A stretch of DNA of 64,000 nt from Pseudobdellovibrionaceae bacterium (lineage in GTDB: Bacteria > Bdellovibrionota > Bdellovibrionia > Bdellovibrionales > UBA1609), in contig JACKAM010000001.1 in the NCBI GenBank assembly GCA_020635075.1, positions 1 through 64,000 of the forward strand. The letters are read 5' to 3'. Shown piece after piece: positions 24,169-33,609 of the stretch. Every line of letters starts with the position of its first letter. Position 1 is the stretch's first letter. The notes under the pieces were generated by a model. It did not search any database. It was not told where the DNA came from and saw only the letters and a list, made by a program, of their open reading frames with translations. The translations under genes and the position numbers were made by a program.

Positions 24169-24950
24169 ACTCGGTTAGAAAATTGACTTTCTTATTGTCC
24201 GTGATCTTTTGCCTAGCGGTGGGCCAGGGCTGCACCAAAAAGGAAAATGTCTATGTTCCAGGATCTGGTGGCGGCGGACCCACGGGCCCGCAAAATGAAG
24301 TTACCGGCAAAGGCAACGGCGGCAATGAAATGAAAATGACCTTTCCTGAAATCGAGATCAAGTTGGCGGCCGTGAAACCCTATTTGCATCGTCTGTTTTT
24401 GGGTTTAAAGGACCTCAATGTTGCCGAACAGCTGTCACCCGGCTTGACGGATCTCAAGGATTTCCCTGAACTACAAAATTTAATTGGCCTAATGACCCGT
24501 GAAACAACCGAGTACATGAATGTCTTTGGCGACATTGCCGTTGACAACAACTTCGCCCCTCAAAACACTCCTTGTGTGGACATCAAGGGAGAGGAGAATG
24601 CGGCGGCTGCAGGGGCGGGGGATATCGGTGGGGAAATTTGTTTTTCCATGGGCCGACTGCAGGCGGCCAGCATTAAAGGTGCTGATTTTGCCGTTGATGT
24701 GATGATATTGTCCTTGGCAGCCCATGAGTTCGGGCACCACTATTTGAACTCGGGAAATCCAGAGATCGACGAAGCTCTGGTACGCATACTTCAAGATTTT
24801 GTTACCGATCAGATGAACAAATATCAAGGCTTGCCGACGGCTACAGATGTGGTGACCGCCAGTGAGGTTGTTTACCTGGATCGTTTTGTCCACGAGGCAA
24901 GATCCCTGTTGGCCAAGGCCCAGGCCTCCAATGTGATTCAAGTGAAATAG
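24165..24950 (+). CDS. Lipoprotein with HEFGHH zinc-protease-like motif
   Basis: The 261-residue lipoprotein has a signal ending in LAVGQGC (lipidation at Cys23), then a Gly-rich linker (GSGGGGPTG), then a folded domain. HEFGHH at residues 187-192 matches the HEXXH zinc-binding motif of metallopeptidases; a third ligand could be one of the acidic residues in NPEIDEAL, about ten residues on, but this is not certain. Two cysteines (near 137 and 159) flank a small-residue loop. If active it would be a periplasm-facing protease. It is coupled to the regulator upstream and lies 12 bases before the paralogous lipoprotein. Confidence 0.75.
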   Translation: MNSVRKLTFLLSVIFCLAVGQGCTKKENVYVPGSGGGGPTGPQNEVTGKGNGGNEMKMTFPEIEIKLAAVKPYLHRLFLGLKDLNVAEQLSPGLTDLKDFPELQNLIGLMTRETTEYMNVFGDIAVDNNFAPQNTPCVDIKGEENAAAAGAGDIGGEICFSMGRLQAASIKGADFAVDVMILSLAAHEFGHHYLNSGNPEIDEALVRILQDFVTDQMNKYQGLPTATDVVTASEVVYLDRFVHEARSLLAKAQASNVIQVK

Positions 24951-24962
24951 GTGGATACACAA

Positions 24963-26426
24963 ATGGAATTGAAACTTGTGAAATTACTAAAAAGGGGAGT
25001 CGCCATCATGGCCCTGGTATCCCTGGTTCTTATGACCGTAGGGTGTACAACGGAAAAGAACTACATCCCCATGGAATCAGATGGAGTGGGTGGTCAGGGT
25101 GGTGGTCGTCAACAGTCCATTGCGACGGAAATCAAAGAGAACTTGGATCTCAATCCGGCTCTTAAGAGTACCTCCTCCAGCAAAAAGGCCAAGGCGGAGC
25201 GTTTGGCTTTGTCAGCAGAAAAACTGGTGACACCGATTGGTTTTATGTTTGCCTACCGTGTTTTCACCAAGGCCTTGGAAATTGATCCTAATAATGGGCG
25301 GGCACGTTTCTACCAAGCATTTTTGAGGCCGGCAATGGAACTCAAGGGCATCATCACTCGCGTGGAGCCTCTGGTAAAGCGATTGGATGCACGAGCGCAA
25401 AAAAGATTTTCCGAATTCCGCGATCGCATGGCCGAGGGTGGGCTGAAAGACTTCTTGTTGGCAGGTCAACCTGATATCGGCAATGAGGTGGACAGCCAGA
25501 ATTGGCTTAAGGGTGTCTATCAGGCGCAAACCGAGTTTCGCCAGTTTTTAAAAGCCAACAAAGATTTGGTCTTTGACATCACCATGAATAAGACTGAACA
25601 GGGAAACAAAGTATACGAGAAGTGTGCAGTCATTGAAGTTGAGCCCAATGTCTTTCAACTACCCAAGTGTCCCTACATCACGGAACTTAAAAAGAGCATC
25701 AACCGGGCGGATTTAGAGATCTTTCAGCAGGCGACAGCTGGAATGCAAATCTATTTTATGATGATGACCGGTTATGATTATACCGGCGCGATTGACACCG
25801 ATCAGCTGCAAAAAAAGGAAGGCTGGAAGAGTATACAGATCAATGAGTATCTCAAGACCCTGGAAGGCTGGGGAGACCTGCGTAGCGATCACGATTTTGG
25901 GGATTTTAAAGGCCTGGGTGTTGATCTTCTTGGTGGCGTTAAGTGGGCTTATCGCCTTAAAAAGGTCTTGTGTCCCAAGGGCTTTGTGGATGTGGAAAAC
26001 AGGCCGGGATACTTGTTTGATAACGGAATTTGTATTCGCGAAAAGGTGGACCGAGAAGGACCCTATGAAAAGGTCGAAACCGTCCTCGCTATGTTTGAGT
26101 TGGCCCTCACCGGTGTTGCCCAGTCGACTCAGTATTTCACTCACCGAGGCGAGGGGGGGCGCAAGCATTACTTCACCACGGACGTGAACTTTTTTGCTCC
26201 TTACCTCAATCCGATCAAGAGTGCCAAGGGCTATTTGGTTAGAACCTATGATGAGTGTGACCGGCCAATTGAGTTGATGGACGGAACTGTTGGCGGAATG
26301 TACCCGAAGGGAGATGCCAAAGATCTGGTGGTCGCCCGCTACTCCATCTTTGATTATGAAGAGGACTATTGGGAGTGTAAGGACCGCTGGGAGGCTAAAG
26401 GGCTGTTGAAGGAGGTGGAGCCATGA
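24963..26426 (+). CDS. Lipoprotein, paralogue of the exported protein at 21843
   Basis: The 487-residue protein has a signal ending in LMTVGC (lipobox, Cys about 28 from this start) and a Gly-rich linker (GVGGQGGGRQQ), like its upstream neighbour. The body matches 21843-23183 throughout: TKALEIDPNNGRARFYQAF (TPR-like), LKGIITRVEPLVK, LEIFQQATAGMQIYFMMM, KGLGVDLLGGVKWAYRLKKVLCP, YDECDRPIELMDGTVGGMYPKGDA. The ATG at 24963 is chosen because AGGTGG lies 8 bases upstream; a GTG at 24951 has no such site. Its stop overlaps the next ATG by 4 bases. Family unknown. Confidence 0.78.
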   Translation: MELKLVKLLKRGVAIMALVSLVLMTVGCTTEKNYIPMESDGVGGQGGGRQQSIATEIKENLDLNPALKSTSSSKKAKAERLALSAEKLVTPIGFMFAYRVFTKALEIDPNNGRARFYQAFLRPAMELKGIITRVEPLVKRLDARAQKRFSEFRDRMAEGGLKDFLLAGQPDIGNEVDSQNWLKGVYQAQTEFRQFLKANKDLVFDITMNKTEQGNKVYEKCAVIEVEPNVFQLPKCPYITELKKSINRADLEIFQQATAGMQIYFMMMTGYDYTGAIDTDQLQKKEGWKSIQINEYLKTLEGWGDLRSDHDFGDFKGLGVDLLGGVKWAYRLKKVLCPKGFVDVENRPGYLFDNGICIREKVDREGPYEKVETVLAMFELALTGVAQSTQYFTHRGEGGRKHYFTTDVNFFAPYLNPIKSAKGYLVRTYDECDRPIELMDGTVGGMYPKGDAKDLVVARYSIFDYEEDYWECKDRWEAKGLLKEVEP

Positions 26427-26776
26427 GATGGTGTGGTCCGGCCCTTGTTGCTGTGGCCCTCTGGGCGACATACTCAACCGCTCTGGCTGGAACAGAGGAG
26501 ATTCGCCCCTTTCAATTGCGCAGCTGTAACCAGAGCATGTGCTTCGTGCTCGAAGCCCCGGCGGCGTTTCGTAGCCCATTGGACAACATTTTTGTCTTTC
26601 AGAAGGGTTTACTCCGACTGGAAGGCAAGAGAGATGGCAAGACGCTGCGACAGGAGGTCGGCTTAGACGGTTATTACGATCCGCAGCTGTCCAGGATTGT
26701 GCTTCGCGAAGTTGAGGGCAAACCCTACCAGGATGTCCTGGTGAATTTGAATAACGGTCAACTTCTGGAATTCTGA
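26423..26776 (+). CDS. Small exported protein of unknown function
   Basis: This 117-residue product has a signal peptide (ALVAVALWATYSTALA) and a mature beta-rich domain with a close cysteine pair (SCNQSMC). ATGA overlap couples it to the preceding lipoprotein. As the last gene of the operon 23347-26776 it parallels the 162-residue exported protein paired with the other paralogue (21355), although I cannot show that the two small proteins are homologous. It ends 18 bases from the convergent GspE-like gene. Confidence 0.7.
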   Translation: MRWCGPALVAVALWATYSTALAGTEEIRPFQLRSCNQSMCFVLEAPAAFRSPLDNIFVFQKGLLRLEGKRDGKTLRQEVGLDGYYDPQLSRIVLREVEGKPYQDVLVNLNNGQLLEF

Positions 26777-26794
26777 CTCTTTGAGACCGCTCGC

Positions 26795-28054
26795 CTAATC
26801 TCGGTTGGAAAAGACCGAGCCATAAACTGAAGCTAAATCGATGTAGCCCTGGTAGACACGAAGTAGAGCCTCTTCAGCGAGCGTCGTCATCCCTCTCTTG
26901 CGTGCAAGCTCACGAATTTCAATCTTTGTCTGTTCGCGATTAATAGCTTCTTGGATTTCCGAATCGACCACAAAGAGTTCAAAAATGGGGACCAGCCCGC
27001 TAGAGCCCTTCATGATCACCTCACCGTTGACGACCTCCGTGCACTTGTCACAGCCGGGCCCTTCCTTGTAAAACTTCACTCCGTCCGGAGGAGGCAGGAT
27101 CTTCTCACAGTTTTTAAGAATTCGTGGGTCTGGTTGGTACTCCACCTTGCAGTGATGGCAAAGCCCGAGCACAAGACGTTGCGCCAATGAGCCAATCAAG
27201 GTATCGGCAATAAAGTTGGGATGAATATCAAAGGCCTTCATCCTCGCGATCACTCCAATCGAATCACGAGTGTGGAGAGTTGTAAGAACCAGGTGACCCG
27301 TTTGTGCTAGCTGCACAGAAGTGATGGCCGATTCGGCGTCACGGATCTCACCAATAAAGATAATATCCGCATCTTGCCGCATATAGGTTCGGCTGAGTTC
27401 AGCATAGCCGGCTTTCTCAGTGACCTGCACATGATTCACAAAAGGAAGGCGCCGCTCAATGGGATCTTCAGCGGTAATGATTTTTTTCTCGGGTCCGGCC
27501 AACTCATGAAGGAAGGACAAAATGGTGGTGGTCTTACCACTTCCGGCGGGACCATTGAGGATAATCATTCCGTTCTGGCGGCGAATGAGATCCTGAACGT
27601 TATTGAACATCTTTTCTGTCATCAACAGTTGGTCCATGGTGATAAAGCGTTCGTTGCGCTGAATCCGGATACAAACTTCTTCCGCTTCCTGATTGGGAAT
27701 AATCGCCACCCGCAGGGTGACATCGTCACCGCCACCTCTTTCAAGCACAATCTGTCCATCCTGAGGTAGGCCAATGTTGGTGGTATTTAGACCGGCCAGG
27801 ATTTTCACCCGTTGAATGACTTCGTCGTAGTGAGAATTGATAAACTGGGATTTGACCACTCGCAAACGACCAGCCACGCGCAGGCGTAGTAGGTAGCGCT
27901 GTTTGTCGCCGGGAACATTGTTGATTCCCATGTGAATGTCACTGGCACCAGCGCGAATGGCCAGGTCAAAGAGGTACTCCACCATTCGCGGAACAGTGGT
28001 ATTGGCCTGATCCAATTGTGAGATCTTCATCACTGATGCATTATCTGAACCCAA
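26795..28054 (-). CDS. GspE/PilB-type secretion or pilus ATPase
   Basis: This 419-residue protein has an ASDIHM N-terminal domain signature, Walker A GPAGSGKTTT (168-177), an Asp box/Walker B DIIFIGEIRD, and the His box TTLHTRDSIG. A zinc-binding cysteine quartet (CHHC near 297, CDKC near 330) is typical of GspE/PilB assembly ATPases. No other type II or type IV system gene is adjacent, so its partners are elsewhere. The start is a TTG at 28054 behind AGGGGGC; an ATG eight codons later is possible. It may power a pilus or gliding-type machine, which Bdellovibrio-type bacteria use in prey entry and motility. Confidence 0.88.
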   Translation of the reverse strand: MGSDNASVMKISQLDQANTTVPRMVEYLFDLAIRAGASDIHMGINNVPGDKQRYLLRLRVAGRLRVVKSQFINSHYDEVIQRVKILAGLNTTNIGLPQDGQIVLERGGGDDVTLRVAIIPNQEAEEVCIRIQRNERFITMDQLLMTEKMFNNVQDLIRRQNGMIILNGPAGSGKTTTILSFLHELAGPEKKIITAEDPIERRLPFVNHVQVTEKAGYAELSRTYMRQDADIIFIGEIRDAESAITSVQLAQTGHLVLTTLHTRDSIGVIARMKAFDIHPNFIADTLIGSLAQRLVLGLCHHCKVEYQPDPRILKNCEKILPPPDGVKFYKEGPGCDKCTEVVNGEVIMKGSSGLVPIFELFVVDSEIQEAINREQTKIEIRELARKRGMTTLAEEALLRVYQGYIDLASVYGSVFSNRD

Positions 28055-28158
28055 TCAAAAGCCCCCTGCGAGTGCGCAATTTGCCCACATCTATCTATTC
28101 GGAATTTCACGGATAAAACTTGATTGGCGAAGGAGATTCGATCGCGGCGCATATAGGC

Positions 28159-28905
28159 TCAAAACATGTCAATGCGACCTACCTTGCAGACAAAGCGGGT
28201 GATCTTGGGTTTATATTTGGGACACTCGTTGCGGGCCTGGGCCAGGGGATATTTGCCCTTGGACTTGGCCGAATAATGGGCGCAGTAAATGTGCATTCGC
28301 CCCAATCCCCGACTTTCGTCGGCACCGTCCGCAATGGTAGTGGTGTATTCCTCGAAGTAAAGGCAGCCAGAAAATTTGGCATCTGGCTCGGCCACGGCAC
28401 TGAAGCTTCGCAGTTTTCTCAGGTCCCATTCACGAGTGGCCACGCTGGAAAATCTCCTCAATAGTTCATTGATGCCATCGATCTCCCGACTGGGGTGGAC
28501 ATCATGGTCATTGACGAGACTCATGGCGCCGTCCACATTGCCGGCGTTGAGCTCCTGGACAAAGCTCCGCAGCACTTCCTGAGGCGAGGGAAGGCTTTTT
28601 CTTTTACTGCTCAGAGCCCAGGCCTGCCCCTTTTGCCCCCACTCCGTTCCAGTACCGGGTTTGTCCTCCTTTGGGCGAGCGTCCCGACGGATCACTTTCC
28701 TCCGGGAATGGGAGCAGACGTCGAAGTACACGTTCTTAAGGTATTTCCCATCCGCGCATTTGCAGCCGGTGTTCCCGTGTTTCGTTTTGATCCAGGTCCC
28801 ACCCTGTTCTTTACAGATCTGGGATAGATCCTCGGCTCCATATGCCGTGGGCAGGCCAAAGCCAAGAAAGAAAAACAGAGCTGTTCGAAGTAGCCTATGA
28901 CGCAT
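28159..28905 (-). CDS. Exported cysteine-containing protein, unknown function
   Basis: The 248-residue product has a signal peptide (ALFFFLGFGLPTAYGA) followed by a small Cys-rich segment (ICKEQGGTWIKTKHGNTGC, then CKC, then C), a basic Pro/Lys-rich linker, and a C-terminal domain whose helix SPQEVLRSFVQELNAGNVDGAMSLV hints at an NTF2/SnoaL-like fold. Four more cysteines lie in the C-terminal half. Start at ATG 28905 (GGTGG 7 bases upstream); a GTG five codons earlier is possible. A copy of the TGTCTC palindrome lies about 55 bases upstream. No family is recognised. Confidence 0.65.
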   Translation of the reverse strand: MRHRLLRTALFFFLGFGLPTAYGAEDLSQICKEQGGTWIKTKHGNTGCKCADGKYLKNVYFDVCSHSRRKVIRRDARPKEDKPGTGTEWGQKGQAWALSSKRKSLPSPQEVLRSFVQELNAGNVDGAMSLVNDHDVHPSREIDGINELLRRFSSVATREWDLRKLRSFSAVAEPDAKFSGCLYFEEYTTTIADGADESRGLGRMHIYCAHYSAKSKGKYPLAQARNECPKYKPKITRFVCKVGRIDMF

Positions 28906-28957
28906 GAGAGGACCACCCACTTATACAGGTCATCGGTAGAAATAGCCTACAATTTAA

Positions 28958-28978
28958 AGAGTCTCAGTTTGAGAGAGG
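28958..28978. promoter_or_regulatory. Copy of the TGTCTCA-N3-TGAGA palindrome
   Basis: AGAGTCTCA-GTT-TGAGAGAGG overlaps the 3' end of the PstS-like gene and lies about 55 bases upstream of the exported-protein gene at 28905. It deviates at one core position on each side from the perfect copy at 1136. Candidate operator. Confidence 0.35.
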
Positions 28979-29416
28979 AATGACTTTTAGCTGAGAGGCA
29001 GCTTGGCCTGAAGGTGGCGTGGAAACGACGGCGATCGCTCCTTCGTTTTGTGACACAAATTCGAGGAGTTCTTTTTCCGATTGAAACTGTTTGGGTGGGA
29101 CCCCGCGACCACTAAACAGGCGCCTTCGCCAAAAGGCCAGGTAGCGGGAGGTTTCAGTATCCAGGCAGCCGCTGAGAAAAGAGGAAGTCACCGGGTTTTT
29201 CTGGTCCAACAGGGCCGGGCGGATTTTCACTCCGGACTCCCAAAAGAGCTTGCGACCAAAATAAATGTCTTTGGCAATTCCCGAGTCGACCTGAGTCACC
29301 GAGTTCTTGGCGTTCACAACAAGGACAAACTTCTCCTGGGCCAAGGCGCTACTATCAGCACCCCCATAGACCAGTACGCCTAAAATGAGCGATACGAAGA
29401 GTGAAACCTTATTCAC
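28964..29416 (-). CDS. Small PstS-like periplasmic binding protein
   Basis: The 150-residue product has a signal peptide (LFVSLILGVLVYGGADSSALA) and resembles the short phosphate-ABC-type substrate-binding proteins (half-length PstS-like): VVNAKNSVTQVDSGIAKDIYFGRKLFWESG, then FWRRRLFSGRGVPPK and a NEGAIAVVS strand near the end. No ABC permease is nearby. In many Proteobacteria such short proteins are encoded beside a porin and a sensor kinase, which is the arrangement here: two porins start 157 bases away on the other strand, followed by a CheA-like kinase. GTG at 29416 lies 7 bases after GGAG. Confidence 0.75.
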   Translation of the reverse strand: MNKVSLFVSLILGVLVYGGADSSALAQEKFVLVVNAKNSVTQVDSGIAKDIYFGRKLFWESGVKIRPALLDQKNPVTSSFLSGCLDTETSRYLAFWRRRLFSGRGVPPKQFQSEKELLEFVSQNEGAIAVVSTPPSGQAASQLKVIPLSN

Positions 29417-29572
29417 CAAGGGACTCCTTCACCAAAAAGATATCTTGATCAGTTCAACTTAGCTCGGCGTACCTGGCAAGGATTTTTTTTTAAGAAAACT
29501 TGACCACGATCATTGTCCCTCTGATGATGAGATTCTGAAAACAGCATCGGAGATGTGGTAGGTCGAATTTTT

Positions 29573-30724
29573 ATGACGCGGATTTTTGGACCTTTGAAAT
29601 TGTTCGGTCTCGCATTGTCCTTGGTGGGTCATCTCGCCATGGCCGATTCCCTGGAGCGCATTTCATGGAGTGGCTTTTGGACCATGGGAGTGGCCGGGAC
29701 AGACTCGGACTTGAGCTTCTCCAATCTCAATCGAAAACCCAACGTCTATAGAGATAGCCTGGCCGGATTAAACGGCCACATCGCCGTATCAGAGGATTGG
29801 TCGGCCACCCTGCAGCTATTGGCAACGGGACAACCCAACGATTTTGAACCGGAGCTCGATTGGGCTTTGGCCACCTGGCAGCCCAACTCCATGTACACTC
29901 TGAGATTGGGAAAGCAAAAACTACCGGTGTGGTTGGTGTCCGACTATTTAGATGTGGGAATTCTTTTGCCGTGGATCCGCCCACCCTTGGAAGTTTATGA
30001 CGCCAATCCTATTTCCACTTTTGTGGGCATGAGTCATAGCCTGGCCTTTTCTCTCGGCTCCGATTTAAACGGTGTTGTGGATTTTGTGGCGGGTTCTAGT
30101 AAAACCGAGATTCATAGCGATGTGACCAGTTCAGTCACCAAAGGGACCATCCATGATATTGGTGGAGTGAACTTGACCTTGAACTTCGGAGCGGGAACTT
30201 TCCGGTTGGGCTACTTGCAGGCACATATTGATGGCACAACAGAGACGACAGTCGACACTCCTTGTACAGTTCCGACTTGTGGACCATCAGCCCCACCGGG
30301 CACGTCCTTGCGCACAACTCTGGTCAGTTCCATTGATTTAGGGCTGGGGACTTTTAAAAGTGCGGGTTTTAAGTGGGACGACAAGAAGTATTTGGTGATG
30401 ACTGAGTATGCTCTCCAGGAGAACAAGGACTCCACATTCTTGGAAAAGGTGGGGGCTTATTACGCCACTCTTGGCTACTACATGGGGGGCGAGAAGAAGC
30501 TTCTCACTCATGTGACCTATGCAACCATGACCGACGCCGATGGTACGGTATTAAATGGCAAGCAGACCACATCGACTCTTGGATTTAATTGTTATTTTTC
30601 AGAATCTCTGGTCGGTAAATTGGAGTGGGCACAAACAGAAGCCAGTGAAGGCATGGGTAAGTTTTCTGCCGATCCAGGGCGAAAGGTCAACGTTGTGGGG
30701 TTAGCACTCAGTGCGGTTTTCTAA
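29573..30724 (+). CDS. Porin-like outer-membrane beta-barrel, copy 1
   Basis: This 383-residue protein has a signal peptide (KLFGLALSLVGHLAMA) and then alternating amphipathic strands with aromatic girdles, for example RISWSGFWTMGVAGTDSD and WALATWQPNSMYTLRLGKQK. It ends in LALSAVF, a C-terminal Phe as required by the barrel assembly machinery. A loop holds a Cys pair (CTVPTC). It is about half identical to the next gene. The ATG at 29573 is used; a GTG 18 bases upstream is too close to its purine stretch. It likely admits small anionic or sugar substrates related to the PstS-like protein encoded next door (inference). Confidence 0.8.
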   Translation: MTRIFGPLKLFGLALSLVGHLAMADSLERISWSGFWTMGVAGTDSDLSFSNLNRKPNVYRDSLAGLNGHIAVSEDWSATLQLLATGQPNDFEPELDWALATWQPNSMYTLRLGKQKLPVWLVSDYLDVGILLPWIRPPLEVYDANPISTFVGMSHSLAFSLGSDLNGVVDFVAGSSKTEIHSDVTSSVTKGTIHDIGGVNLTLNFGAGTFRLGYLQAHIDGTTETTVDTPCTVPTCGPSAPPGTSLRTTLVSSIDLGLGTFKSAGFKWDDKKYLVMTEYALQENKDSTFLEKVGAYYATLGYYMGGEKKLLTHVTYATMTDADGTVLNGKQTTSTLGFNCYFSESLVGKLEWAQTEASEGMGKFSADPGRKVNVVGLALSAVF

Positions 30725-31868
30725 GCGAGTATTTCATTTAAATCTACGTTTAGCGGCCATCTGTTTAGTCGCCAGTGGGGCTCTTTATGCCCAAGGGGCC
30801 GATGAGATTCGCTGGAGCGGGTTTTGGTCCATGGGAGTCGCCGGGACTGATTCAGAAGAATCCTTTAATGGTCTTAACCGTAAGCCCAGCTTGTTCCGCA
30901 ACAGTCTTGCGGGACTAAACGGCAGTGTTCTCATGTCTGAAAACTGGACAGCGACTTTGCAGTTGTTGGCTAAGGGGGAGACAGATAATTTTCGTCCGGA
31001 CTTGGATTGGGCTCTCCTCACCTGGCAACCCACCTCCCGTTACACCATGAGGCTGGGTAAACAAAAGGTGCCGGCCTGGTTGGTCTCTGATCATTTGGAC
31101 GTGGGCATTTTGCTCCCCTGGATCAAGCCTCCGGTGGAAGTTTACTCCTTGAACCCGGTGAGCAGTTTTATGGGCATGGGGCACACCTATACTTGGGAGT
31201 TGTCGGAAAAGTGGAGCCTGCAGGTGGAGCTGATGGCAGGTTCGGCCAATCAGAAGTTGGATTCCATCGTCTCTGGTTCCGAGGCTGATCTGTCGGTGAC
31301 CGACGCATGGGGGGGCAACATTGCCCTTAACTTTCTTGGCTCAGGGACTTTGCGGGTGAGTAAGTTTGTGGCCCATATTGAAGGGACTTTGGCGACCATC
31401 GTGGACACACCTTGTACGGCTGCGTGTGGTCCCGTACCTCCAGGGACTTCGACTCGCTCGACCTTGATTTCAGATATCAGTTCCGAGCATAGCTATTTTA
31501 ACGGCATTGGTCTCAAGTGGGATGACCGCAGGCACTTACTGATGAGTGAGTACGCCGTTCAGGATAATGAGGGTTCCAGTTTGTACGACAAGCAAGCGGC
31601 CTACTATGTGACCCTTGGCCATTATTTTGGTCAGGAGAGCCAGTACCTGGTGCACCTCACCCAATCAGCCACCACCAAGAATGAAGGCCTGGCGGCGACT
31701 GGTAAACAAAGCGCTTTGATGTTGGGCTTTAACTATTGGATGACGGATTCCATGGCCGCTAAGGTGGAATGGGGGCAAACTGAGGCGACTGAAGGCAAAG
31801 GTCAGTTTGATTCCGATCCGGGCCGCAAGGTCAACATCATGGGCTTGAGTCTGAGTGCTGCCTTTTAG
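30711..31868 (+). CDS. Porin-like outer-membrane beta-barrel, copy 2
   Basis: The 385-residue paralogue of the preceding gene shares WSGFWSMGVAGTDS, LNRKPS, DLDWALLTWQP, RLGKQKVPAWLVSDHLDVGILLPW, DTPCTAACGP and a C-terminal LSLSAAF ending in Phe. The signal peptide is LRLAAICLVASGALYAQGA. It starts with GTG inside the end of copy 1 (14-base overlap). Its TAG stop shares bases with the TAA stop of the convergent kinase gene. A tandem duplicate pair implies a need for two related channels or substrate variants. Confidence 0.8.
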   Translation: MRFSKRVFHLNLRLAAICLVASGALYAQGADEIRWSGFWSMGVAGTDSEESFNGLNRKPSLFRNSLAGLNGSVLMSENWTATLQLLAKGETDNFRPDLDWALLTWQPTSRYTMRLGKQKVPAWLVSDHLDVGILLPWIKPPVEVYSLNPVSSFMGMGHTYTWELSEKWSLQVELMAGSANQKLDSIVSGSEADLSVTDAWGGNIALNFLGSGTLRVSKFVAHIEGTLATIVDTPCTAACGPVPPGTSTRSTLISDISSEHSYFNGIGLKWDDRRHLLMSEYAVQDNEGSSLYDKQAAYYVTLGHYFGQESQYLVHLTQSATTKNEGLAATGKQSALMLGFNYWMTDSMAAKVEWGQTEATEGKGQFDSDPGRKVNIMGLSLSAAF

Positions 31869-33598
31869 GCGGCCTTTGTTTGCTGCGCTCGCTGCGCGGT
31901 ATCCAAATCCCACAAATAAGGAACACAAACGGTGAAGGTGGTGCCTTTTCCACGCTCGCTCGTGACGGTGACCTGGCCACCCATTTGGATTGCGCTTTCA
32001 TAGATGGCGTTGAGGCCAACGCCACGGCCGGCAATCAGATCTACTTTTTTCGCAGTTGAAAAATCGGGCTCAAAGATTACTTGGATGACTTCTTCATCAG
32101 GAGTGGTCTTTGGAGCTGGTCTTCCCATAGCCTTCAGGCGATCACGGACAGCCTTGGCTGAGATTCCCTGACCGTCATCCTTAAACTCTATCTTGAGCCA
32201 TTGTTGACCCTCACTGGATTCGATCGTGCAGGCAATCCTCATTTGACCAGAGAGGGGCTTTCCCAATGTCTCCCGATCCGAAGGGGATTCAATGCCATGG
32301 CGGGCAGCATTGCTGGCAAAGTGGACAAAGGTGCTGAATAGTTCCTTGTAGCTATCCTCTATGACTAGCAAATCTCCACCTTCAAAGATGATGGGAAAAC
32401 AACGTTTGCCTGTCCTTTCCGCGGCAATTTGCAGGGCCGAATTCAAATAGGCGAGGCAGTCGCTGATTTTCTTGGACATTAAATTCTTAAGGAACTTCTC
32501 CCTGACTTCATTTGGCACGTCATTAGAAATCAGGGATTTGTAGACAGATCTTAAATCCTCCCAGTTCACCTCAGTGATGCGTCCCTTGGTCGTGAAATCT
32601 CGGCCAAGAATAAACTCATATTCCAAAAGAAACATGCGGACATAGATCTCCATCTCAGAGAGGTAAAACTTGAACTCTTTGAGGTGGGTGGGGTTTTGAC
32701 TCTCCACATAGGTGGCAAGAAGGTTTTCGGACTGGTGAATGATGTCGAGAAGCTCGTTCAAGTGAAAAGATCCTGTGGTGCCCTTAAGGTTGTGCAAGGC
32801 CCTTTTGATTTGCTCCAAATTACCCGAGGAGGCAAAGTCTGCATCTGACAGGGACTTCAACCATTCCAGGGTGGTCCGCAGGTAGTCAAAGTAATTCTGA
32901 AATTGACTTCGGTGGTGGAGAATCTTGACTACCCGGTCCACATAGTCCTTTTGCTTTTTCAGTTCGCGCTGAACCTTTTCCTCACCTGTTTTGTCAGTGG
33001 CGATTAGAATAACACCGGAAAGGGTCCCCGCAGTTGTACGTGCTTCACGATACTCTAGCTTAATATTGCGATTGTGAGAGTGTTTGAAAAAACGCGGTGC
33101 CAGGGCCATCATCTCGCGAAACTCAAAGTCGTCTGAAAAGACCAGCTTGATCCAGTCATTGAAGCTCTGCCTGTCATGTTCGGGAATTTTAAGAACATCG
33201 GCGATATGTATATTCCCCGGGGTGCACTCTAACAGATCTTCGCAGATACTTGAATAGGACGGGTGGCATAGGCCATTGGGACCAAAGATCAAGACCCCTT
33301 GCCCCAGGGAGTCCATGAGAAGGCGAATTTGTTGGTTGGCTTCAATTAGTTCATTTGAGGAGAGGCTCATGGCTCTGTGAACAAAGTCGAGTCGTTCCTC
33401 TGTGGACTTTAAAGAATCGGAATAGGCCTCTAACAGAGCTTGGTGAGATCCCCCCAGTTTAATCAAATTCGGGTAGAGTTCGGTCGATTCGGGGTTGGCT
33501 CTAAGACGATTGGACTCCGTCGAAAGAGTTTCCAGGTCCTGGGAGGTGATCCCGCAGATTTTCTTGAGATGCCTGAGGAGGACCTTGGAAAGGCTCAA
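31865..33598 (-). CDS. CheA-like histidine kinase with PAS and Hpt domains, no CheW domain
   Basis: This 577-residue kinase has in order: a helical N-terminus (1-85), a PAS-like sensor region (about 90-205), a coiled linker, an Hpt domain with phospho-acceptor His269 in RALHNLKGTTGSF, and a CheA-type ATPase: HFASNAARHGIE (N box), DDGQGIS (G1), IFEPDFSTA and GRGVGLNAI (G2). It stops right after the ATPase domain, so the CheW-like P5 receptor-coupling domain of chemotaxis CheA is absent, and there is no transmembrane segment. TTG start, 7 bases after GGAGG. It is third in an operon with a receiver protein and a CheX-like protein, so its output probably goes to that receiver. Confidence 0.88.
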   Translation of the reverse strand: MSLSKVLLRHLKKICGITSQDLETLSTESNRLRANPESTELYPNLIKLGGSHQALLEAYSDSLKSTEERLDFVHRAMSLSSNELIEANQQIRLLMDSLGQGVLIFGPNGLCHPSYSSICEDLLECTPGNIHIADVLKIPEHDRQSFNDWIKLVFSDDFEFREMMALAPRFFKHSHNRNIKLEYREARTTAGTLSGVILIATDKTGEEKVQRELKKQKDYVDRVVKILHHRSQFQNYFDYLRTTLEWLKSLSDADFASSGNLEQIKRALHNLKGTTGSFHLNELLDIIHQSENLLATYVESQNPTHLKEFKFYLSEMEIYVRMFLLEYEFILGRDFTTKGRITEVNWEDLRSVYKSLISNDVPNEVREKFLKNLMSKKISDCLAYLNSALQIAAERTGKRCFPIIFEGGDLLVIEDSYKELFSTFVHFASNAARHGIESPSDRETLGKPLSGQMRIACTIESSEGQQWLKIEFKDDGQGISAKAVRDRLKAMGRPAPKTTPDEEVIQVIFEPDFSTAKKVDLIAGRGVGLNAIYESAIQMGGQVTVTSERGKGTTFTVCVPYLWDLDTAQRAQQTKAA

Positions 33599-33609
33599 AG
33601 TAAGTCCTC

